From the NCBI RefSeq assembly GCF_964275005.1, contig NC_092705.1, forward strand, positions 12,866,385 through 12,930,384: 64,000 bases of DNA, in the 5' to 3' direction. Every line of letters begins with the position of its first letter. Position 1 is the first letter of the stretch. Both the position numbers and the translations under genes were made by a program. This DNA comes from Diadema setosum. Taxonomy: Eukaryota > Echinodermata > Echinoidea > Diadematoida > Diadematidae. Below the pieces are notes generated by a model. That model was given only the letters and a program-made list of their open reading frames with translations. It was not told the DNA's origin and did not search any database. Positions 32,101-44,100 of this stretch are shown piece after piece.

Positions 32101-35100
32101 AGAAATAATGGATAACAGAAATAATGGACAGAAAAAGCTAGATAAGCTTTCGACTGACGTTATTTGTGGATCCATTCAAAATGTTGACCCATCTATATAC
32201 ACACCGCGACAAACGTGACGATAGCATTCACGATTGCGATCCACACAGTGACGATACCAATTTGCCCAGCCGTGAGTCCAGCCGTTTGAAAGATTTCAAC
32301 GAGGTAGAACCAGATCTTTTGGAGAATAAAATGAAAACAAAGAAATAAAATAGAACACAGCATGCAGCGGGTACTGCTTTGTTATTCAAATTCATGAAAT
32401 TCTTCCGTCGAGATGTTTTCATTGCAACTGATTGACAAATTGCCCCACATCGACGTAAATAAGCACTGAATCGAGTATGTACGCCCATGATTTTTTATCA
32501 TGGCTACTACTAAAACACTGATCAATTCAGTGCTTATTTACGTCGATGTGGGGCAATTTGTCAATCAGTTGCAATGAAAACATCTCGACGGAAGAATTTC
32601 ATGAATTTGAATAACAAAGCAGTACCCGCTGCATGCTATAAGGATTAGAACCAACACTTGCTGTCGGGCGAAAGCTCGGTGGTCTAGTGGAGATGACGCC
32701 TGTCCGGTGATCAGGAGGTCGTAGGTTCGAATCCTGCTCGAGTATGTACGCCCATGATTTTTTATCATGGCTACTACTAAAACACTGATCAATTCAGTGC
32801 TTATTTACGTCGATGTGGGGCAATTTGTCAATCAGTTGCAAAATAGAACACAATTATCTAGAGGTCAATGCCCGATGCAGTTTCCGCGTGATTGCACAGA
32901 GCACAGTAGAACCATGTGAGAATAATTAGCGCCATTATTGCAATAATAGACAAGGATCATTCACCTGCCTTTCATTGCAGGGTAAAAAGAGTACAGGTTG
33001 AAACCTTATCGAAGGAGTCACTTTGAAAAAAAAAAAAGTATCCTGTATATACCATTGGCCTTTGTATTAAGGTCAAAGAGAATTGTCCCTCTCCTCCCAA
33101 TAAAAATAATGACAATCGACAACAAAACGAACAAAAACAACAATCAATAACTGTTTGTGGTCAGAGGTATCGAAATTTGACAGGTCCTTTTAGAGTGCAA
33201 CTCAAGAGGTCCAGCAAATAACTATACGTTTATTGCGTTGTGTACTAGTATATAGCTACCGATCAGGGCCCTGTCAAATGTAGAGTTACAATTGATTATA
33301 TAGTTGATTTCTATGGTAAGTCTATGGCAACCTGTGTGGTAAGACAATTTATAATTGATTATTTCTTTTGATAAAAGGGGGCCAGGTCTGAAAGTACATT
33401 GCCAGTAGTCAACGACCTCCTGGCTAAACAGGTACTGATCGTTTTATCATGGCTTCACTAGAGTTAGTTTTTAAAACATGTCTTTTCTTCTTTTTTTTTT
33501 AATACATACCACATTAGCACCTGTCATTGAGCAGCACAAATTGCAAACGATGGTGATCAAAAGCGGTTTCCGCCACTCTCGATTACGGAGTCGAAGGATG
33601 TCGACGATGCCGACGGCATCCTTGCCGCCGCTGCCGAGATGGGTTTTCTCTATTCGGTCGATCTCCTCCGTCACGTTTTTCGACCCTCGAAGACTTTGGA
33701 GAGCTGGAGGATGAAAACAAAGAGGAAGAGATGATGACGACGATGATGATGACGACGATGATGATGACGACGATGATGATGACGACAATGATGATGATGT
33801 TCATTATGATAATGATTATGATGATGATGATGATGATGATAATGACAATGGTGATGATGATGATGATGATGATAATGATGATGGAGATGATGATAATGAC
33901 AATAATGATGATGATGATGATGATGACGATGATGACGACGACACCATTCAATAGTTAGAATTTTTGAATCTTTAACTTTCGAACTTACCGAACTTTCTGG
34001 GAACTCTTAGTTCAACTTTTGACTGCGAGCTATTGGTCTGTTTTACTGGTCATGCAGAGGAGCGACAAGATGTAGATTTTGCTTTTCAAACAGTTACAAT
34101 ACATAATATTTTTTGTTCTTCTTTCCCTCAGCCTTTCATGGCAAATGTATTTGTTGCACATAAGGACAGAGAAAATTTCATTGATTAGCAAGGATACATT
34201 CTGCATGTCAACAATATCTTTATTAAATGCGCTGTTATCACGTTTACGTCACTAGCCGTTATCATGTTTACCGCACTATACACACAGTTTGTCTCGTTAT
34301 TAATAAAGGTTTTTTGAGTTTCCGGAGATTTGCACCAATTACAACGGGATTTTCTGCATAAAGATAGTAAAGTAAAGTCATTTCATTAACTCTTGTTAAT
34401 TTGGTGTTACAATCTTGGCAAGTCACGGTGATATACACCAGTAATAGACCGGTCGATGACATCTCTAGCACTAGTGACCAATACAATAAGAATACTAATG
34501 ACAAAATGGTATCAAGAATTGTCCAGTATCTGTTGAACAGCAGCGTGATGAGCGGATATTACGTTTGTCCAGTCAATAAAAATTTGATTGTTCATTGGTG
34601 ACTGCTATAAAGAAGGGTGGCAAATACAGAAGTAGGCATCTGCTCGACAATTTAACGATAATCACCAGAATGTCTTCACTCTTCTTAGCCAACTGATTGT
34701 ACGTTGTCCTTTATGGAGCTCGATAAGCATCAAACATTACTCTACAGGATATAGAGTATGGGGATATTTAACAGTATATTGAATAGAGCTAATAGAGCTA
34801 AGATTTATGGGGATTTTGAACAGATACTGAATAGAGGTAATAGAGTTAAGATTTATGGGGCTATATTGAACAGATATTGAATAGAGTCGTCATACCTCTA
34901 GTGGCACTCCTCCGATCCCGCCGCTTGATCAGCAGCCACCTCGGTGTCTCGGGGCAGAGTGAAAGGGTAGCGACTTGGAAGAGACTAATCACAGCGATTG
35001 GGATGCCCGTTAGAAGAGGCCAGCTGTCCTCACCAGTAAAGACGTACAAACCAAGAGTCTTGGGAACAAAATAGGACAAAATGGAATGAATAGTTAAGAG

Positions 35101-38100
35101 CATGATAATGTAGTTCTCATTCTAATGGAGAAGAAGTACGTTTTATGATATCACATGGCATACAGTGTTTTTTTGAAGGACAAAGTGTGACAACGTTGAA
35201 ATAAGCTAAAACTGAAATAAAGTACCTTTTTTGTGAAGACTTTCGACAACCATATCAAGTAGTCACTCGAAGTACAAAGGAAATAGTAACAAAACAATTT
35301 TTTCAGCGCAGACATGATTGTAAATAATTATTATACATGAAAAGACTCAATCTCACAATGATTTACGATCGCAACCGGAGTCGATCTGACAGCCAATTAG
35401 CATCTAGGATTTATTAAATATTGTTGTTTGCAAGGTAGCTTTGTGAATGATTAAAAGGCCAGTATTTCTCACTCATGTCTTGATTCTGCGGAGTGAGCGA
35501 TACAAGGTCAAATCACGGAGCTACGTATACTAATCTCCATGGTCAAAATGTGCCCACGGTACCGTTTGTAATAAAATTAAAGGCATTGTTTACCACTTGC
35601 AAATGAAACAAAAACTCAGCTTTAGTGCTTCAAAATAGTTCTAAAATGTGAGTTAGGGATAGAAACAGCCATTGTAAAAACATAATCATAATTGTTGAAT
35701 ATTCGGAATGTGAACAATATACTTATAGTAAAATTGTTTCCAGACTATCTCGTTTACAGTTATGGTTTAGTGAGAAAAAGTGATATCTCCTTATATTTAG
35801 GCTTTATTGCGAAATTTTTGTATGGTAGCATGTTTTGTGATACAACTGACCTACACATATGTGTGGCGCTCCGACAAAATGAGTCATAAGTCGCACGGGG
35901 ACTTTTCCCGTAATGAGCCAAAAATGAAGGGGAAGCACTACTCGGGTCGAAAATTTTTTATGACGGATTTTGATTCCTTGACGTTTTATCTATTTGTACA
36001 GAAAATTTCAGCGTGTAAAAATGAGGACAAGTGTCCCAAATCACAGTTTTTCTGAGACAATTTTTTTCGGTTACATTTTTTTCGAACGATCGCCTTTGCG
36101 CTGCGTTTCGCACCTATTGTTCTTGCCCGATTGAGACTCCGCCTCCGTTGCGAGGGCGTATGCTAATGAAGCATTGCTCTTGACCCCATTGAAGACAAAA
36201 CAAAGCATGGTGCGCGCGGCGGCGTCGGCGGCGGCGAGGGCTTAATTACGCAATAACAGTGAGCTGACCAAGGCTATCAATTGCATGACCAGCGAGTTGC
36301 GTTTGATACATGCACCACATTTCATGAAGTGGTGATTGATGTGACGCACAAATGGCGCTGAAAAAAAAATTCCAACGAATGATCACGCAAAATTTATGAT
36401 ACTTTATCAATGAGCTAATACATGATCACATATCGAACTTGAAACCTCTCTCTATGTGTGTGTGTACTTTTATTACTTTTATTCGCCTCATTAATGAATT
36501 CATTCAAATAATTATGTATAACTGTCGTTCCCTGGTATGTGATTTGCTGTTTAAAGTTCATCTTTGGAGATATAGCATGGCATAAGTTGTCAATTATTCT
36601 CGTCTTTATAAAGTCGACAATTCGCATGATAATTTAAGCCAAATGTGTGTAATGCGTAATTTTATTTCCCCGGTTAATAAAACTTATTGCCCTATTTTCT
36701 TATGATGGTTTGGGCCGCAACGGCATGGAAAGAAATCGGACGACAAACATTATCAATGCCCAAATAGCTCGTGTTCCCTTTGGAGGATATTCTGACTCTT
36801 GTCATTTGTGTATTTTTTAGAAGTAGGACCTATGATAAAGTGACAGAAAGCTGTGTCGCTACTCAAAAGTGTTTTTCTTCATTTTTTTTTAAAATCAGAA
36901 TGTGTGTAATGATAGTTGTTTGTCGTGTCTTACGTGTAGCTGACATATGAGAGGTCAAGTCTGCAAAGAATTTGGCTAACAGCTTTGCGAAGTAGCAGCG
37001 CTAATTGCCTATTGAATTGTGTATTCTGAGGAATTCCGAATGAAAGAACTCGGACGACACTGTTCACGCCTTGTATCCGAGTAAACCCGGCATCAACGAA
37101 GCCTTGAACAATGAAAGGTAACTTCCTGCTATCACGGGGTGGATAATCACGCAACCAGTACAATTCCTTTTTTCGCTATTGATAGCAGAATTAGTGACGT
37201 AACGGAGCGACAGTGTTGGAGGATCGGCATTATGTCTGCTAATTTGTAAAAGATTTTTTTCAGTCCCCTCTTGTGTTCAGAACCACAGCCAGGGACGCCA
37301 ACTTACTTTATCTCCTACAAGCTATCGTTACTATCTTAAAACGTGAATTTTATGAAAGGTTGAAAGTGATCGCGGAATCAGTTCTTCTGCGTGACACAAG
37401 GCTTTTATAATAGCATACCAAGCTTAAATCGTTTACCTGTATAGAAAGGGCGGGAATACACACTTATCGCAATCATCCGGATTTGAGAGTGATACACTCT
37501 ACTATTTTTCTTCATCTTTCCCCCGACAAAGACCATGGTAATTCAAAACAAACAAACAAAAAAACAAACAGACAAACAAGCAGTTGCATTATATCAGAAC
37601 GTACAGAATTATTGTGGTTCATGCATAGGTAATCTTTTGATGTATAGTAGTCATTTGTTGTCGTTTTTATAGCGCGTCCTAATAAATGCCTTTAGCGAAA
37701 ACCCAACATAACTTTTATCAAGGAGGGAAGGGAACTTAAATTTAAATATAACATAGTTTATAGAAATCAGACATGTAAATAAGGCAATCATATACATCCG
37801 ATTGTAATCTCTTACTTTGACTATTAAACATGATCGCCTGCATTTACGTGCTTTTTCTAATTTCTTGAACTTTGCCTCATTTTCTCTTTTTTTTAAAGAA
37901 TTGCTCGCAACGTTTAAAAATCGTAACGCAGTCCGCTTTCCCACAATTAAATGTTCCATTTGATTCGTCACTTATTGTTGGTCGGGTGACGACAAATGTT
38001 GGAAACTCGAGCGATGATACATGGCATTTTGTTTTGTTGGTTTTCGTCTCATTGCTCAAACGAATTTTGACTACGATTACAGAGGTATCATCTACGAGAC

Positions 38101-41100
38101 TTATCTGATGGTTTTTAATACAGAAATGATCATCAATCAGCAAGGATTAATCAACAGGTCATGAATTCACTTTACCCATCATGTCTAATCGAACTACGAC
38201 ATTGTTGAGGTAACCGCGCCTTTTTATTCTCATAGTTCAAACTAATTCTTGGCATAATCCAAACAAATAATTCTTTATATAATTTCTCAAAATGCTCAAA
38301 AGATGGCCATAGTCAAAACTTTCTACAAGGATTGCATACGGCAATCTTTACTGGCCTAAACAAGTTTTCTAGAGCTATCAGTTCCCCCTATGACGATGAT
38401 TTCGTTTGCATTTCGAACTTGTACCGAACTACTTTCAAAACAGCTATTACCTTTATAGTTCGATTAATGAACCAGTCTTTTGAATTCATAACCAACATTC
38501 GTAATCGTAACCATACAGTACCATAATACTGTCAATAACAGTTGGAAAATGTAAATGCTATAATAATAGCATGAAATAAATGAGTAACGATTATCTTCAT
38601 ACATTCTAATTCCTAAGTGATGCCGCTGCGATAATGACACATGGTTTGACTACTGCTTCAAGCAAATAAAAGGAAAAAGGAATGGGATATACTTCTAATG
38701 ATGATACCACCCCGTACAATGCATTCCACTGTATTTGGTAACATTTGGTTACGTTTCTGTGCGCTTTACGTACGGAAAATAAAAGGCAGATTGATTCCAT
38801 TAACATGCTAACACACAACGCATTCAAAATGTTTTTTTAAATACACCGTGTACAATGTAATGTTTTAGTATACGTTTTGAAACTTTGAATTTGCGAGTCC
38901 TTTGTAAAGTTATAAGGGTTGTTACATTATCAAGCAAAAATTAAAGTATATAGGGATTCGGATTTGCTCAGAAGACTAAAAATGCTTTATATGGCGATCG
39001 CTCGCAACAGAGACAATCCGTTTCAGTAGATATACAATGTAATTCTGTTTTCATAAAATGAAAGAGAAACGTAAAGAAGTCAACTTTTTAACTTCATTTA
39101 GCTTTCTCACCAATTGAACTTGATTTGATCTGCCACGCATGATATCGCTGTATGTTCTATTGATTCTATCAAATTATTTGATTGGCGTGCTTGTTTTTTA
39201 TGCGGACTATTACAGGTAAGTATAGTCACTAATTCATTGAAGTTCATAATATTTGTACGATTATGGCGTGTTAGTTGTTTTGTATTTTCATTTTCATGAT
39301 AATATCACGTGTGTATCTGATTTTGACCACGAAAATATGGCGACTATCTAAATGCGGAGTAGGTACTGTAAAACTAATGTCTCCTGCCAGTATAGACAAA
39401 CTAATTTCTAGTCTATCCCCGCTTGAAATGGAATTTAAAAAAAAAAATGAAGTTCAACTTTCAGCAGATTTCAACCGTTTCGTATAGTGCCTGATACAAT
39501 AATGATTGTATCTCATGGAAGAAAACTAGTCTCCTTGCCTGAATTTTAGCTGCTTCCTTTTCAAGCTTGCGGGAAAGAAATAGCTGAACATCACTCGCAA
39601 TCATAAGGAGAGGCACATCCTTAAAAATAAACACAGGAGTACTGAGATATACTACTAAATAAAAACGGGCCTTTTATCACTATTGACAACACATGACATT
39701 GAAATGTTTGTTTGTTTGTTTGTTTGTTTGTTTGTTTGTTTGTTTTTTTTTTGGGGGGGGGGGTAATACAATAATTGATTATTCTGAAGGTTCGTTAATC
39801 ATACAATGAAATATGGTTCGCTATTAGCTTAGGTTCGTTAAAAAACAACAGCAAACAACACACACACATTAAATGCGGTTCCTTTTCCGGTGTTTCCTTT
39901 ACCCGAAAGTAATCAAGCAATCATTTATTTTAGTAAGGTTTGTGAATACAAAACGAAATGAGGAAGGCCTAACTATCAATTTAGAATGTATGTCATTATA
40001 ATTATCTATACTCAACTTCACAAATGCAGAAAGATTGTAACTGTAAATGTGATGTTAAAAAAAAGAAGATAAGGTTAAGCTACAAGTTAACGAGTCTCTA
40101 TATGCTATGGTATTACAAAAGTGACCGAGAATAAGAAGTATATTCATGATACAGTCATAATTATAAACCCAACGTGAAGCTGTCAGGCCTACATCAACCT
40201 TTGCTTCTGATACGTATAGTACGTGCAACATTGGCAAGCTTGATAAGCGATAATTCTGTGGACGCAACGTCTATTAAGGATATGTGCCTAATATGGCGGG
40301 ATTTCAGAATGTTACGGCTGTATACAGCTGCAGCAGAACAGACGCGAAAGCAGTCTTTGATGTTCTGCAACATTACGACCATGTGCGTAATTTGAAGGTT
40401 TTTAGTACACGCAAAGAATACAATCTCAAAAGACGACTATCGTTAATTAACTTCATTTTGAACCCCCGCCTACAATGGGTTCTCAGGTTCTATCTTGGTA
40501 TTGGTACTTGCTAAACGCATCCTCTTTAGTTTCCATTGACAACAACTACATGGGAGGAGAATGGAAGCAATCAACGCCCTCGCTAAAAGACGCTTCTCGT
40601 AAGACGCATTGCGTGCCCGCCTATGCTACAATAGGTACTCAGGTTCGATTTAGGTATTGGTACTTGCTAAACGCATCCTCTATAGTTTCCATTGACAACA
40701 ACATGGGAGGAGAATGGAAGCGATCAACGCTCTCGCTATAGACGCTTTTCGTAATACGCATTGCGTGCCTTTTTTTCTTTCTACTGTTTCCTATTGTTTG
40801 TGAGTCAAAAACTTGCGGCAAACTACACCGCAGCCGACACACAACGCGTACCGACTCATTCATGCGGCGGCAGCGGCACGGACACAAACGCACCGAAGTT
40901 TACATCGGACGACCGTATTGGTCAGAATCGTTAATGATAGACCTGTCCTGCGATTGGTTAATTATCTTACACACCCAAGCTATCGCCTTATACGGTAGTG
41001 CGCGCGATGGAGCGTAAACGCCGTCGCTAAGCAGGACTGTTGTATTGTTTCGTCCCGCGAAAGAAACAGGTTGTGAGCTTGAACCTAACCTGAACTTTGA

Positions 41101-44100
41101 GAGCGATTTTCTCCGTTATTTAGAAAAAGGACTGACATCGTAAGCGTAGTTAATATTCGTTTTTATGATCTACAGGGATGTCGAAATGAGTTGTATTACA
41201 TATCAGTGTAAAGCTTAGAGTCTGTAGAATTCACATATAGGCATAACTACGATTTCATTTTTTGCGACTTTTGACTCATTCCGACGGAGCGCCACACATA
41301 TGTGATAACTCGAACATTTTTTTTTTTTTAATCACTGCTCCCATAGTGGTAAACAGTACCGTTAACCTCTTCTAACCTGACTGGGAGATTTAAAAGGATG
41401 AGGTCTCCATTTTATTTCTCACTTCCTTTCGCTTTTTTGTCTCTTTCTGTGTACTCTTTGGTAGCTTTGTGCAATTTTTTTTCTTCTTGCAAGTATACCG
41501 AGAAAGTGCATCAGAATTATCTCTCTTCCCTTGAGGACGGGGTAAGAGTCATCTAATTTTAGGCCTTTTTAATGAAGTTTAAATCATCTGAATTTCCTGC
41601 ACAAAAGGGAGAACAGAGCGCAGTTTGTCCGTGGACGAGAAAGCTCGTGGAATACAAGAATTTAGAAAGAAACAAAAAACTGAACGCAAGATCACCCCCA
41701 ATCATTTCCGATACAACGTACATTATGGTTAGTCTTTGCCAATACGTTCAACCCATTTCACCCTGTGGTTGCTTTTGTTAACAGTCTGTGTGTGTTGGGG
41801 GGGGGGGGGGGTCTTTTTTTTTGGAAGCCGTTTCGCATAATAGGAAATCGGAAGTTATTTTCTTGCTATTAAAACAAAATACCCTCATGCAATATCACAG
41901 CACGAGGAATATTCTCACGAAGATTCCATCCCCTATCGCACTCTTCATCAACAATTTTGGTTTTACTCTCCATGACTATAACAATCACTATAAAAACAAT
42001 GACGCTGTTCTAATGAACCATAAGATAAGCTGTGTCACATGAACTTTCAGATACACTTGCACTTCGCTTAGTTTAGATATAATGCATAAGATAGTAGATA
42101 AAGAATAATGTAAACTTCCAACGAAACGCCCGAGCCCACTACCCCTTTGTCCATTATGACAAATTTATGGACCTGATAATTTTCCCACAGGACAAACGCG
42201 GTGAGCGTTGTATTGTATACGAGAGGATTTAATACTGCACGTATCTTAAAATTTGCAGTATAATCATCAATTCAACTCGTTTGTTTTACGGAACGCCTAA
42301 AGTTCAGTAACCTTTCAGAGAAGTCAATGACCGATGATCGATGAATATATTCAAGATTCAACGATTTTCGTCGACTGAAAGATACTATTGTAATATTAGT
42401 CAACTGCATCGAGGGATATATGGAAAGTAAGAAATACAAGAGAGACAACCGCACGCAGGTCCCCGAACGTGGAAATTATAATCATTGTAATGTCTGTATT
42501 TCTCTATAGAAAAACTATGAGGATCTCCTTGTTTAATATAGAGTCTAATGTCACAGTATGAGATTTAAGATAAATAAAAACATTGTCTACATAGCCATCT
42601 TTTGATCATTTCGCTTTAATGAAAAGCAGCAAATCTTTGGAGTGTTCATGCAAGCAGCACTTATGCAGTATTCTTGATAGCACTGCTATCATTGATGGGT
42701 ATAGAAATCAAATTAACGAGATTCGATAGTTTTTACCAACACTCATTGTGTTATCATTTAGATGTCATAATCTATGTAGGGCCTACTTTATATGTATAAT
42801 AATAATGATAATGATATTTATTATCATCATTATTATTATCATTAGGCCAATTATTATTATTATTATTATTATCACTACTACTACTACTACTACCACTATA
42901 CTACTATTACTAGTATTACCAGTGTTATCGTTATATAATACATATTACACTCATGTTAATATTTTGATAATTAATGTGCTAACACACCTGTGTGTTTAGA
43001 CGAAGGTTCTCGACAACCAACAAAACGAAGACACCGTTCAATCCACACCAAGGTTTTCGGGTTCGCTGCTCTTACCTGGGCCACTGCAACACCTATGTTG
43101 CAAAGAACGCCGTGCATCGATAGGATCATTCCTCGCAGAGGGGTCGGCGAAATCTCAGACAGGTAGAGTGGGATCACCACCGAAACAACACCTGTATTAA
43201 GATGTGGTCAGTGGAGGGAAACAAAATGAAATATTAAATGGGTTAGTCAAATACCGGTTAGTGATTGGCTAAACACAGTCACGTGATGGAGGCAAACTGG
43301 TTATGTTCGCCGGTGGGTAGAACATTTTTGTAATGTTCTCCCATGGGAAAATATTTTCACGTAATAAATGACAAACGATACCAAACGATTGAACGGTCAT
43401 ATTTTTCACGCAATCGATAGGATAAATTTGCCTATTCCATACAATGTGAAAAAGCAGATGACCGATTATTGCAATGCGTACGAAAGTGTGGTTTGACTAA
43501 CCCATATAATATAACAGATGATGACTTTTGTTGTCAGGAACATGTACCAAACGTTCCACCCTCAGGGTTTGAATGCTATTTCGGGAGGGAGGCTATAAGT
43601 CCCTCGACTTCGTCTCGGGACTTATAACCTCCCTCAATAGAATTTCAAACCCTTCGGGTGGAACATTCGGTATGTTCCCTCCCCCGCCAGTCATCATCTA
43701 TAGAATAGTAGTGCGCCCGTGCCTTTCAACGAACCAAGTAGTAGAAAGATATTATATCCATCACGTTTAATAAACAATACATATGTGTAAACAGCGCAAA
43801 TTGTTAACATACATTTTCAACAAACCATATCGTCATCATAGGTCTTTTTGAGACGTCCCTTATACACAATTTCCCCTAAACGATGTCGTTCTTCGTAAAA
43901 GTAATGCCGTGTTCCCTGTTTAATTCAAGTTTTTCTATCGCTGCATGCATCTTTGATGACACCTTGAAATGCATTGCTACCTCTTGCTTTTGGTTCCTTC
44001 CTCTTCCCTCGTTCTTGGTTGAGTTTCAGTTTGAATCTATTTAGTTTCATCTGATATTATCCAACGAATACAAACACAAAATGAAAACCATATTATTTAA

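Larger units (their letters stand above)
35854..41304. mobile_element. Possible 5.5 kb element bounded by ~40-bp inverted repeats
   Basis: The sequences 35854-35895 and 41262-41304 are inverted copies: cacatatgtgtggcgctcc, then an aatgagtca and aagtcgca block, with about four differences. If these are the termini of one element it fills most of this intron and contains no intact transposase that I can recognise. They could equally be two independent small insertions in opposite orientation. No clear target duplication. Confidence 0.3.

Noticed and set aside
32671..32745. A working tRNA gene
   Set aside because: A and B boxes are good, but the acceptor stem does not close and position 33 is not T; the segment is joined to a repeated SINE body with target duplications.
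33471..33951. Poly-Ser and poly-Ile/Met open frames over the GAT array
   Set aside because: Simple-sequence translation; only the part at 33510-33703 on the - strand is a real exon.
36930..37163. - strand open frame of 77 residues inside the possible 5.5 kb element
   Set aside because: Checked as a possible transposase fragment; no DDE or other motif seen.
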